Below the pieces are notes generated by a model. That model was not told the DNA's origin. It did not search any database and saw only the letters and a program-made list of their open reading frames with translations. 18,942 nt of DNA, from the NCBI GenBank assembly GCA_030037185.1, contig JASHRR010001248.1:1-18942 (forward strand), read 5' to 3'. Below are positions 7,646 to 15,317 of this stretch, piece after piece. The DNA is from Xanthobacteraceae bacterium. Its GTDB lineage: Bacteria > Pseudomonadota > Alphaproteobacteria > Rhizobiales > Xanthobacteraceae. Made by a program: the position numbers and the translations under genes. Numbering within the stretch: position 1 is the stretch's first letter; the number at the start of each line of letters is the position of its first letter.

Positions 7646-8679
7646 ATGCCCGTCACCCGCCGCAGGTGCCTGACCACAGCTTGCGCAACGGCGAGCCTTC
7701 CGGCGCTGCTGGGACCTCCCTACCCTTCTCCGCGCGCAGCGGAGGGTCGGGGGGCGGGCGATACCAAGGTGGTGCTGCTGGGCACCAACGGCGGCCCCCG
7801 GGTCGGCAAGGGTCGCGCCAATCCGTCCAATCTGGTGACCGCGGCCGGCCGCTCCTACGTCATCGATTGCGGCTATGGCGTCACCCGCCAACTCCTCGAG
7901 GCGGGCGTTCAAGCCCACGAGGTGCGCACCATTCTCATCACCCACTGCCATTCAGATCACATGCTGGAACTCGGTCCGTTGATTTACAACGCCTGGGCGA
8001 GCGGGCTGCGCGAGCCGATCGAGGTGTGGGGACCGACGCCGGTCGGCAAGATCGTGTCGAGCTTTCTCGATTCGGTCGGCTTCGACATCGACATTCGCAT
8101 GGCAGATGAGGGGCGGCCTGATCTGCGCAAGCTCGTAGCCGTGCATGAATTCGAGGCGCCGCCCTCACCGTTCCTTCCCCCAGAGGCGGGGCAGGCAAAA
8201 TTGATTTACCCTCCGGCTGCGGGGAGCGCGGGAGCCGCCGCGACAATGTTCGAGCGCGAGGGCGTTAAGGTCAGTGCTGCCCGGGTGCGTCATCCGCCGA
8301 TCAGCCATGCCTACGCCTACCGGTTCGACGCGTCAGACCGCGCAATCGTATTGTCGGGCGATACGACCTATTCGCCGGAGCTTATTGCGCTTGCCAAAGG
8401 GGCGGGCGTGCTCGTCCACGAAGTGATGCACCTTGGTGGGCTCGACCGCCTGCTGTCGCGCGTGCCTAACGCGCCGAGCCTGCGCGCGCATCTGATCGAC
8501 AGCCATATGACGACCGAGCAGTTAGGCGCGTCGCGGCTGAGGCGCGCGCCAAGAAACTGGTGCTCAGCCACCTCGTGCCTGGCGATGACCCCTCCATCAC
8601 GGACGCTATGTGGATTGAAGACGTGCGAAAGAATTTCTCCGGCGAGATCGTGTTTGGCCGCGATCTCATGATGATCTGA
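7646..8679 (+). pseudogene. Exported metallo-beta-lactamase-fold hydrolase, frameshifted near the C-terminus
   Basis: ATG 7646 opens with MPVTRRRCLTTACATASLPALL, a twin-arginine-like signal followed by a hydrophobic stretch, so the product is probably exported. The mature part has the MBL fold: KVVLLGTNGGPR, ITHCHSDH (H100, H102, D104, H105), HPPISHAYAY, LSGDTTYS and VHEVMHLGG. It resembles the ribonuclease Z/arylsulfatase-like branch; the substrate is unknown. At 8527 one C appears to be missing (GGC-GCG where GGC-CGC is expected). Frame 2 gives an unrelated tail ending at 8671. Frame 1 from 8527 gives the family-like ending RVAAEARAKKLVLSHLVPGDD through MWIEDVRKNF and FGRDLMMI to TGA 8677-8679. 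The lost segment holds the last metal-binding histidine (LSH). The true ending lies 3 bases before the next gene, which supports a recent mutation or a sequencing error. A longer ORF upstream of 7646 lacks the signal peptide logic. Confidence 0.85.
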
Positions 8680-8682
8680 AAC

Positions 8683-9114
8683 ATGCTGCATCTCATCAAA
8701 CTTTGCGTCGGCTGCGATTCCATCCGCGACCTTGAGAACTGGATTAAGGAGAGGCGCAAGGGCAAGGCCGGAGTGCGCAGGCGCGAGCGCAACCACACCA
8801 CCCGCATGGCGCCTAAGCGCGCGGCGGAGATCCTCGACGGCGGCTCGCTTTATTGGGTGATTCGCGGCCAGATCATGTGCCGCGAGCGGATCCTCGACCT
8901 CCGCCCATTCGTCGACAAGGGCGGCATCGGCCGCTGCCACATCGTGCTTGATTGCAAGCCGGTGCCGGTCGAGCCGCGGCCCTACCGTGCGTTCCAGGGC
9001 TGGCGCTACCTCGCCCCGGGCGATGCGCCGCGCGACCTTGACCGCGCCGCGCCAGGCGCCCGCGACATGCCGGAAGATTTGCGGCGCGAGCTGCGCAGCC
9101 TGGGCTTGCTGTAA
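8683..9114 (+). CDS. DUF1489 family protein
   Basis: This 143-residue protein begins MLHLIKLCVGCDSIRDLENW, the characteristic start of the alphaproteobacterial DUF1489 family. The family length is about 140-150 residues, so the gene is complete. Conserved parts include the basic RRRERNHTTRMAPKR segment, LYWVIRGQIMCRERILDL and HIVLDCKPVPVEPRPYRAFQGWRYL. Function is unknown; the YWVIRGxxxxRQ-like core suggests an RNA- or nucleotide-related role only speculatively. It starts 3 bases after the end of the MBL gene's restored frame, so the two were probably cotranscribed, and it converges on the intradiol dioxygenase (gap about 20 bp). Confidence 0.85.
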   Translation: MLHLIKLCVGCDSIRDLENWIKERRKGKAGVRRRERNHTTRMAPKRAAEILDGGSLYWVIRGQIMCRERILDLRPFVDKGGIGRCHIVLDCKPVPVEPRPYRAFQGWRYLAPGDAPRDLDRAAPGARDMPEDLRRELRSLGLL

Positions 9115-9133
9115 CGGGCGATGAGCCGCGCGG

Positions 9134-9727
9134 CTATCCGATCGCCAGCACCACATCAAACCGTGCCTGCAGCGCATCATCCATGGTGACGACCTGCATC
9201 ACGAGTTCGCGATGAAAGAATTCGTCAGTGCGATTTTTCGGCTCATCCGGAAAATAGAACTGCGTCGTCAGCACCGGCCGACGCGGTGCCTGGACCTTGA
9301 CGTGATAGTGGCGGGTCCGCCCGGGATAGAGGCCGGGCATGATGGTGCGGAAGGCGTAGCGGCCCTGGGCGTCGGTGAAGACGTGACCGCGCAGGCGGAA
9401 GCCCTTGTTATCGTATTCGCCGGCATCATTCGCATGCCACAGATCGACAAGCGCATTCGCCACAGGTCGGCATGAGCGCGTCAGCACCAAGCCCGAAAGC
9501 TCGACCAGGCGGCCCGGGATGCCGGCTTCGCGCAGATTGCTGCGCCGGGGCGACTTGGGCTTGAAGAACGGCCCCTCGGTCTCGGGCAGGGTTGGCTCAT
9601 CGCCGTCATGGCATGCCGGCGTCGGCGCCAGGTCCTGCGCGGCGGCATCACCCGCCGACAGCACCAGACTCGCGCATGCGCCCGTCACGATGATGTGACG
9701 GCGAGAAGGGAAGCGGTGATGATTCAT
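9134..9727 (-). CDS. Exported intradiol ring-cleavage dioxygenase family protein
   Basis: This 197-residue member of the protocatechuate 3,4-dioxygenase-like intradiol family uses a non-heme Fe(III) site to cleave catechol-type rings between the hydroxyls. All four iron ligands are visible: Y105 (GEYDN), Y134 (GLYPGR), and H140 and H142 (RHYHVKV). Unlike the cytoplasmic enzymes, it starts with MNHHRFPSRRHIIVTGACAS and a hydrophobic stretch ending at AAA (about 30), an export signal with Arg-Arg. The start at 9727 is fixed by AAGGAGG six bases upstream; a longer frame to 9853 would translate through that site. It lacks the dimerisation helices of catechol dioxygenases. The substrate is not evident. 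Small exported intradiol proteins are known, but their physiological roles are poorly defined. Confidence 0.88.
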   Translation of the reverse strand: MNHHRFPSRRHIIVTGACASLVLSAGDAAAQDLAPTPACHDGDEPTLPETEGPFFKPKSPRRSNLREAGIPGRLVELSGLVLTRSCRPVANALVDLWHANDAGEYDNKGFRLRGHVFTDAQGRYAFRTIMPGLYPGRTRHYHVKVQAPRRPVLTTQFYFPDEPKNRTDEFFHRELVMQVVTMDDALQARFDVVLAIG

Positions 9728-10094
9728 GGTTGCCTCCTTGCGGGCATGTAAGGTCGCCACGGCTGAGCCATCCGGCCTTGCGCCGGTTGTTACCGACTTC
9801 GCGAAACCCGGATCGTTTATCGGGATTTCGCTGCCCTCGATCCGCGGCGACATGGCGCGACCACCTGAAAGATCTCAGCGCGGGTGCTCCAGCCGGAACG
9901 TTAGTTCGGCTGGAGGGGAAGCGCGCGCCGCCGCCCGTAGCCGACCGTAGCAGGCGACATTGTTTCCAGTTGATGTCATTCGACCCGACCTTGAAAGAGC
10001 CTCTGGCTCCGGCCGACCCACCTTTACGCGCCGCTGCACACACCATGTCGACGGTCAGACAGCCGTGGACGGGGCGAGATGCCGGCGCGGAAAC

Positions 10095-10118
10095 CCGTAC
10101 CGATCGAGATTGGTACGG
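10095..10118. promoter_or_regulatory. Perfect 7-bp inverted repeat (possible operator)
   Basis: CCGTACC at 10095-10101 and GGTACGG at 10112-10118 are exact inverse complements separated by 10 bases. The repeat lies about 370 bp upstream of the intradiol dioxygenase start. That is far for a simple operator, but it is within the only non-coding gap before that gene. No regulator gene is in the window. Confidence 0.3.
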
Positions 10119-10378
10119 CAATAATCGCCGCCTTTGCCTTAATTCTAGCGTCGGTATCCGCCACCCGACGAGTCCGGCTGCTTACCCTTATCGGGAACGA
10201 ATACCGACAACTTCAGCTCCTGAACTTTGGCCTCACGGCCCTGGCGACGCTGCCCTTGCGGGCAATCCCTCGTCAATGTTGCAGACCGGCGTTTGAGCAA
10301 GACCCGTTTCGCGCCTACCCGTTCTGCTGCCTTGGGGGCGTAGTCCCAAACTAAAACTGGTAACCCTCGGCTCCCCTA

Positions 10379-10425
10379 GGGGGCCTGAAAGCCCCCTCCT
10401 GAACGGCTTTAGCCGTTAGGAGGGG
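10379..10425 (-). terminator. Overlapping hairpins after the cupin dioxygenase gene
   Basis: Eleven bases beyond the minus-strand cupin stop lies a long hairpin. CCCCTCCT (10393-10400) plus AACGGC pairs with GCCGTT plus AGGAGGGG (10412-10425) around the loop TTTA, with a single unpaired G at 10401. A second stem, GGGGGC (10379-10384) with GCCCCC (10391-10396), shares bases with the first, so the two are mutually exclusive. No T-run follows on the minus strand, so this is either a weak terminator or mRNA-stabilising structure, or a dispersed palindromic repeat. Confidence 0.45.
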
Positions 10426-10435
10426 AGGGGTTGCG

Positions 10436-11644
10436 TCACACGACCAAGTCCTCCACCGCGCCATCCTTGCCGCGACCCTGGACCCGATATTGCCCGACCT
10501 TCTCCATCAGCGGCGCGTCGGAGACCGAGTAGAGCACGGCATCCTGGCGTGAGGTATTGATGTGGCGTCGCCACAGGAAATTCGGCACGACGAAGATGTC
10601 GTTGCGCTGCCAGTCGAAGCGGCGGCCGGCAATCTCGGTCGCACCGGCGCCTTCCATCACCACGTACATGGTGCTCGCCGTCTCGCGCTTGAGGCGGGTT
10701 TCCTCGCCTCCCCGCAGCAATTGAGCCGCATAGGCCAGCGTCGGGAACACGGGCTGCCCGTTCACCGGGTTGACAAAGGCGAGCGTGATGCCCTCGTAAG
10801 GGTCGCCCGCCTCCCCGGCAAGGCTGGCAAGCGAGGCGCGGATGTCGTCGCCGCGATAGTGGATCATCGGCGTCGCATGGCGCGACATTCCGCGCTGGTG
10901 CGACCCGAATCCAGGTAGCAGGCCGCCGGCGCCGTAAAGCTTCCGCGAATAGCCATCCGCACGCGTCGTCGCCTGGGCGCGGCCGTTGCCGGCGCGTTCG
11001 CCGTGAAATTCGTCGTCGAGCCACACGCAGTCGAGGAACTCCATCAGCGGAAAATCCAAGACGTCGATCCACACCACCGGCGTCGCGCCATCGTTGCCGT
11101 GGTCGTGCCAGGTGCCATGGGGCGTGAGGATGAGATCGCCGCGCTTGGCCTGGCAGCGCTCTCCCTCGACGACCGTGTAGCCGCCGTTTTCGGACAGGAT
11201 GGTCCGGCTCGCATTGGGCGTATGGACGTGGACCGGCGCCACGTCGCCCGGATTGTAGATCGAAACGGCGCAGCGGATCGTGTTAGTGACCTGCAGCCGG
11301 CCGCCTAATCCCGGGTTGGTGAGCAGGAACTGCTGGCGCTCTGCAAACTCGATCGGCGGTACGTCGCAATTGCGGGCGATCTGGCCAATACGATCGAGAT
11401 AAGGACCGATCTCGCTCCATCGCCAGCGGTGCGGCGCGGCCTTGATCTGGTTGGCGCCGACGCGGCCCGCCGCGACCTTGCCGCCGGCCTCAATCCCGGC
11501 ATCGCGAAACCACGGCCGCTGCGCCGGCGCGTTCGCCTGGGTCCGCAGCCAGATGCTGAACTTGCCGGCTTCAGCGTTGAGTTCCTCCATCGCCTCGCGC
11601 GCGTTGACGCGCGCCTGTGGAGCAGGGGATGGCTTTGCAAGCAT
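10436..11644 (-). CDS. Gentisate 1,2-dioxygenase-like bicupin protein
   Basis: This 402-residue bicupin of the gentisate/salicylate/1-hydroxy-2-naphthoate dioxygenase family consists of Fe(II) enzymes that open mono- or dihydroxylated aromatic acids extradiol-fashion. The first cupin is complete, with PGDVAPVHVHTPNASR (H139, H141), GGYTVVEGERCQAKRGDLIL and TPHGTWHDHGN (H180 or H182), followed by VVWIDVLDFPLM. A second, degenerate cupin follows (about 315-375, including MEGAGATEIAGRRFDWQRND). Start ATG 11644 is chosen because the frame upstream, to 11800, runs through GC-rich palindromes. The gene is divergent from the hydroxyquinol-type dioxygenase, with about 200 bp between starts, implying shared control. 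The exact substrate (gentisate, salicylate or a naphthoate) is undetermined. Confidence 0.88.
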   Translation of the reverse strand: MLAKPSPAPQARVNAREAMEELNAEAGKFSIWLRTQANAPAQRPWFRDAGIEAGGKVAAGRVGANQIKAAPHRWRWSEIGPYLDRIGQIARNCDVPPIEFAERQQFLLTNPGLGGRLQVTNTIRCAVSIYNPGDVAPVHVHTPNASRTILSENGGYTVVEGERCQAKRGDLILTPHGTWHDHGNDGATPVVWIDVLDFPLMEFLDCVWLDDEFHGERAGNGRAQATTRADGYSRKLYGAGGLLPGFGSHQRGMSRHATPMIHYRGDDIRASLASLAGEAGDPYEGITLAFVNPVNGQPVFPTLAYAAQLLRGGEETRLKRETASTMYVVMEGAGATEIAGRRFDWQRNDIFVVPNFLWRRHINTSRQDAVLYSVSDAPLMEKVGQYRVQGRGKDGAVEDLVV

Positions 11645-11673
11645 GGACAAGGGCTTTCCTCCCTGGGTGCTTT

Positions 11674-11760
11674 TCCCTCCCCGGCGTGCGGGGGGAGGGA
11701 GGGGCTCTTGCGGCGAGTCGGTGCCGTGGAGCCTGACCCTCCCCCGCAGGCGGGGGAGGG
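11674..11760. repeat. Pair of GC-rich palindromes (REP-like) between divergent dioxygenase genes
   Basis: The first palindrome is TCCCTCCCC (11674-11682) with GGGGAGGGA (11692-11700). The second is the perfect 11-bp CCCTCCCCCGC (11737-11747) with GCGGGGGAGGG (11750-11760) around a 2-base centre. Their arms are interchangeable, so a larger cruciform is possible. The pattern resembles short dispersed palindromes of intergenic regions in rhizobia-like genomes. It lies in the leader of the cupin gene and upstream of the hydroxyquinol dioxygenase gene. Confidence 0.6.
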
Positions 11761-11815
11761 GGACGGGCTCGCACTTTGCGCCGATTTGGCGGAAATTCAA
11801 CAGGTGCTATGGTGA

Positions 11816-11831
11816 TGGCACAATTGCGCCA
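11816..11831. promoter_or_regulatory. Near-perfect palindrome before the hydroxyquinol-type dioxygenase gene
   Basis: TGGCACAATTGCGCCA is palindromic at 14 of 16 positions and ends six bases before the ribosome binding site of the gene at 11848. Its position suggests an operator for a repressor or activator of the divergent ring-cleavage genes. The regulator itself is not in the window. Confidence 0.35.
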
Positions 11832-11847
11832 CCACAAGGAGCAGACG

Positions 11848-12789
11848 ATGATCATCCGTAGCCAGGAAGAGGTGACGCCGGCCGTGCTGAGCGAGATCGC
11901 CCGCGCCCCTGACCCTCGCTTCCGCGAGATCATGTCGTCGCTGGTGCGCCACCTCCATGACTTTGTCCGCGAGGTGAAGCTGACCGAGGCGGAATTCCAG
12001 GCCGCCGCAAACTACATCATAGCGATCGGCCACAAATCCAACGAGACCCACAACGAAGCGGTCCTGATGGCTGGTGCGCTCGGCGTCTCGACCCTTGTCT
12101 GCCTCCTCAACAACGGCAACAACGGCGCAACCGAGACCACCGCAAATCTGCTCGGCCCGTTCTGGCGGGCGGATTCTCCGCCGACCCCGAACGGCGCTTC
12201 GATCGTGCGTTCGCCGACGCCGGGCGAGCCGATTTTTGTCAATGCCTGGATCAAGGACCAGCAGGGCAGGGCGGTGGCGGGCGCCGAGGTCGACGTCTGG
12301 CATTCCTCGACCGAAGGCTATTACGAGAACCAGGATCCGGTGCAGGCCGACATGAACCTGCGCGGAAAGTTCACCTCCGGTGCCGACGGCCACATCGCGT
12401 TCCGCAGCATCAAGCCGGCCGGCTATCCGATTCCGGTGGACGGGCCGGTGGGCGATCTCTTGCGCGCCCAGCGCCGCGCCAACATGCGGCCGGCACATCT
12501 GCATTTCCTGATCTACAAGCCGGGATTCAAAACCCACATTTCGCAGGTCTATACCGACGATGATCCGCATCTGGAGACGGACTCCCAGTTCGGCGTGACA
12601 CGCGCCCTGATCGGGCACTACGTTCGCCACGACAACGGGCCGGCGCCGGCGGCGGATGTCACCGGCCCATGGTATTCGCTCGATTACACGTTTGCCATCG
12701 AGCCGGGTACCGCCAAATGGCCGCGCCCGCCCATCAGCGGCAAAGCGCGCGGCGAGCGGCCCGCGATCGAGCGATTGAAACGGGCGTGA
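11848..12789 (+). CDS. Hydroxyquinol/catechol-type intradiol 1,2-dioxygenase
   Basis: This 313-residue cytoplasmic intradiol dioxygenase cleaves catechol or hydroxyquinol (1,2,4-trihydroxybenzene) to a muconate or maleylacetate using Fe(III). The N-terminal helical dimerisation domain (about 20-100, including SSLVRHLHDFVREVKLTEAEF) is present, followed by GATETTANLLGPFWRADSPP typical of the hydroxyquinol branch. The catalytic beta-sandwich shows all ligands: Y159 (GYYEN), Y193 (AGYPIP), and H217 and H219 (PAHLHF). The start at 11848 follows AAGGAG at the right spacing; the frame is open further upstream but lacks such a site. It is divergent from the cupin dioxygenase and 141 bp upstream of the solute-binding protein on the same strand, pointing to an aromatic uptake and ring-fission unit. 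No maleylacetate reductase gene is in the window. Confidence 0.9.
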   Translation: MIIRSQEEVTPAVLSEIARAPDPRFREIMSSLVRHLHDFVREVKLTEAEFQAAANYIIAIGHKSNETHNEAVLMAGALGVSTLVCLLNNGNNGATETTANLLGPFWRADSPPTPNGASIVRSPTPGEPIFVNAWIKDQQGRAVAGAEVDVWHSSTEGYYENQDPVQADMNLRGKFTSGADGHIAFRSIKPAGYPIPVDGPVGDLLRAQRRANMRPAHLHFLIYKPGFKTHISQVYTDDDPHLETDSQFGVTRALIGHYVRHDNGPAPAADVTGPWYSLDYTFAIEPGTAKWPRPPISGKARGERPAIERLKRA

Positions 12790-12880
12790 GGGAGGATGGG
12801 GGGTGCGCGCCCGGGTGAGGCGAAGCCATCGCCGCCGCCATGGCGGACTACGCTACCGCTAAGCCGCCCTGCGCGTTAAC

Positions 12881-12910
12881 GTGTGATCACGCGAATGCGC
12901 ATGATCACAC
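12881..12910. promoter_or_regulatory. Perfect 9-bp inverted repeat upstream of the solute-binding protein gene
   Basis: GTGTGATCA (12881-12889) and TGATCACAC (12902-12910) are exact inverse complements with a 12-base spacer. Symmetry continues partly into the spacer (ACGCG against TGCGC). It lies 20 bases before the start codon at 12931. That is an ideal position for a repressor operator or an mRNA hairpin near the ribosome binding site. The inner TGATCA core resembles half-sites of several dimeric regulators, but no family can be named. Confidence 0.55.
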
Positions 12911-12930
12911 AGGCAAGTGTGGAGAAAAGC

Positions 12931-14109
12931 ATGTTGCAAGCATCACTATTGCCCAGGTCAAGCGCTGTCGCCGGATTGGCGCTCGCTTTATCTGTGTGCG
13001 CCGCCGCGGCCCAGCAGCCGCTCAAGATCGGGCTCATCCAGTCGATGACCGGGGCCTTCAACACCGTGGGCAGGGCCGCGGTGAACGGCGCGCGCCTTTA
13101 CATCCAGCAGCACGGCGATACCGTCGCGGGCCGCAAGATCCAGCTCATCGTCAAGGACGACGCCACATCGCCCGAGGCGGCAAAGCGGTTGGCGCAGGAG
13201 CTCATTGTCAATGACAAGGTCGAGATCATCGGCGCCGGCATCACGCCGTCCGCGCTCACCATCGCGCCGCTGGTGACCGAGGCCAAAATCGCGACCGTGG
13301 TCATGGTGTCGGGAGCCTCGATCACGGTCGATCGCTCGCCCTACATGGTCCGCACGAGCTTCACGCTCGGTCAATCTTCCCTGGTGATTGCCGACTGGGC
13401 CATCCACAACGGCGCCAAGAAAATTGTCACTATCGTCAACGACTGGGCGCCGGGCCTGGAGGCCGAAGGGGCGTTCAAGGACCGCATCTTAAAAGGCGGA
13501 GTCCAGATCCTCGAATCGATGCGAGTGCCGCTCGCCAACCCGGATTTTGCGCCGTTCCTCCAGCGCGCGCGCGATCTTAATCCCGACACCCTATTCGCCT
13601 ATTTCCCAGGCAACCAGTCGGGCATCTTCGCCAAACAGTTCGTTGAACGCGGCATGGATAAATCGGGCATCCGGCTGATTGGTCCGGGTGACCTCACCGA
13701 CGACGATGAATTGCCCGGCATGACCGATGCCATGCTCGGCATCATTACGGCGCTGCATTACTCCGCATTGCACGACTCGGCCCTGAACAAGGCTTACGTC
13801 AAGGATTTCGAGGCCGCCTATAACAAGCGCCCGAACTTCGTCTCGCTCGGCGGCTACGACGGGATGCATCTCATCTACGAGGCGCTCAAGAAGACCGGCG
13901 GCAAGACCGACGGCGAGGCCATGCTGGCAGCCATGAAGGGCATGAAATGGGAAAGCCCGCGCGGGCCAATGTCGATCGACCCGGAGACGCGCGACGTGGT
14001 GCACAACGAATATATCCGCAGGGTCGAGAAGGTGAACGGGCAGCTCTATAATGTGGAATTATCGACCGTCGAAGCCGTGAAGGATCCGGTGAGGGGAGCG
14101 AAGAAGTAG
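12931..14109 (+). CDS. ABC transporter substrate-binding protein, branched-chain amino acid/aromatic acid type
   Basis: This 392-residue periplasmic type I solute-binding protein (LivK/Peripla_BP_6 family) delivers a ligand to an ABC importer. It has an N-terminal signal peptide (MLQASLLPRSSAVAGLALALSVCAAAAQ, cleaved after about residue 27), then the family opening PLKIGLIQSMTGAFNTVGRA, RKIQLIVKDDATSPEAAKRL, IIGAGITPSALTIAPLV and SLGGYDGMHLIYEALKKTGG. The start at 12931 is supported by GGAG six bases upstream; the in-frame ATG at 12883 lies inside the inverted repeat. Relatives next to aromatic dioxygenases often bind benzoate-like acids, so an aromatic ligand is plausible here. No permease or ATPase genes follow, making it an orphan within this window. 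Confidence 0.92.
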   Translation: MLQASLLPRSSAVAGLALALSVCAAAAQQPLKIGLIQSMTGAFNTVGRAAVNGARLYIQQHGDTVAGRKIQLIVKDDATSPEAAKRLAQELIVNDKVEIIGAGITPSALTIAPLVTEAKIATVVMVSGASITVDRSPYMVRTSFTLGQSSLVIADWAIHNGAKKIVTIVNDWAPGLEAEGAFKDRILKGGVQILESMRVPLANPDFAPFLQRARDLNPDTLFAYFPGNQSGIFAKQFVERGMDKSGIRLIGPGDLTDDDELPGMTDAMLGIITALHYSALHDSALNKAYVKDFEAAYNKRPNFVSLGGYDGMHLIYEALKKTGGKTDGEAMLAAMKGMKWESPRGPMSIDPETRDVVHNEYIRRVEKVNGQLYNVELSTVEAVKDPVRGAKK

Positions 14110-15317
14110 CGCACGCCAGCCCTTCACGGCTGCGATGATCGATCCGCCGCGCCCGTAGCGATAAGATTCGGCACTGCAGCCCGAAACGCCCCGGCAAGCC
14201 GTAACAGGCTGGTTGGCGGGTGCACTGTTTTTTTCTGGTGTGCTGCGAGGGGTGCACATATCGCGCTCGTCGTCGCTCTTTCCGGCGACGTGCCAGGCGC
14301 TCGGGCAATGTGCGCTTCGATCCTGCCAGCGCTCGGATTACGCCGTCGAGGCCGAGACGTCCATGGGGGCAGCAGGAAGCGCGAGCGCATGTGCCGCGTT
14401 GCTCGGTGGGACCACAGGAAGGACGCGCACGAGAGGTTACCATCGCGTGATATGAGACCACGCGCACAAGCGCCTACCGCGCGCCGTCCCGCAGATAAGC
14501 ATCGCGGACAACCCTGGTTCGAGCATCAAAAGTCCAGAAAAGCTGAAAAACGCGTTCGCTACACTGCTCCACCTTTCAATCCTTGCTCGCCAAAGCGTGC
14601 CTCACAGCATTGGGATCCGGGGCGAGCATCACCTCGCGGATAGCTTGTCCACTTTGGCGCGGCGCGCCGGAGGCCTTGGTGGCGACGTCGCACGCGCCTA
14701 AATCGCCGCGTGAGTGCCGCAGTGCTTTCGACCCCGGCAGCTCGCGCACGGCTTGGCCGTGATCGAATAACCCCGCAACACGCGTATGAGCCCGCACGCC
14801 TGGAGAGATGCGGTTTGTGCCAGCGCCAAAGCCGAGTGCCGGCGACGTCGCTGGTCCGGCAATCGCCACCGTGGTCCACTCACCGATGATCCATCATCAT
14901 TGGGGCACCTGCTGCGTCGTTGCCGCACAATTTCGAGTGCCGGCTAACTGAACGGGTGCCTGACCACCGGTTCACTCCTCACGCGGGTCAAAAAATGCTG
15001 TTGGGGTCCGGCGCATAGCCGGCGAATGGCGCACATTCAACGAAGCCTGAGTCGGCGGTAGAGTGCAACTGCAGGCCAGAAGTAATCGCACGAGCCCGTC
15101 TCAAGGCTCAGGCGCGATATTCCGCATCGCGCAAAGGCGATGACGTGCAGCACGGCGCTTTAGAAGCCGATATCGGGCGACCGCAACTGCTGAAGGTCCA
15201 ACGCATGGGCCGTGCCGGGTGCAGTTTGTGCCGCGCGGCGGCAAGATGTGAACCAGATCGATGACTCAGCGAGTCCCTTAAGTTGCCGGGAGCGATCTGC
15301 ATGATTCCGGAGATGCG
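14110..15317. other. 1.2-kb stretch without a convincing gene
   Basis: Only short, unrelated ORFs occur on both strands. The best is a minus-strand frame 14869-14576 starting at GTG, with codons that look moderately gene-like and an ending IREVMLAPDPNAVRHALASK, but I recognise no family and no ribosome binding site. Others (14213-14455 +, 15302-15108 -) have cysteine/serine/arginine-rich translations typical of non-coding GC-rich DNA. It is likely the remains of decayed genes between two functional blocks. Confidence 0.5.

Larger units (their letters stand above)
9728..10435. other. 708-bp intergenic region with a perfect inverted repeat, no recognised gene
   Basis: This region lies between two minus-strand dioxygenase genes and should hold the promoter of the intradiol gene near 9728-9850. 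Plus-strand ORFs (for example 9730-10296 and 10079-10354) have no recognisable motifs or ribosome binding sites. It contains the inverted repeat CCGTACC-N10-GGTACGG (10095-10118) and, at its right end, overlapping hairpins after the cupin gene. Confidence 0.5.

Noticed and set aside
8368..9180. Minus-strand ORF of 270 codons
   Set aside because: Antisense to the MBL-fold gene and DUF1489; shadow frame.
9728..9853. Longer N-terminus for the intradiol dioxygenase
   Set aside because: It would translate through the excellent AAGGAGG ribosome binding site and place the signal peptide internally.
11797..12630. Minus-strand ORF of 277 codons
   Set aside because: Antisense to the hydroxyquinol-type dioxygenase, whose ligands and domain order are intact.
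12881..12910. Assignment of the inverted repeat to CRP/FNR
   Set aside because: TGTGA and TCACA half-sites occur, but their spacing and order do not fit TGTGA-N6-TCACA, so no regulator family is named.
14514..14530. TGGTTCGAGCA, resembling a tRNA T-arm
   Set aside because: No paired T-stem or acceptor stem at the correct distances and no CCA-type end.
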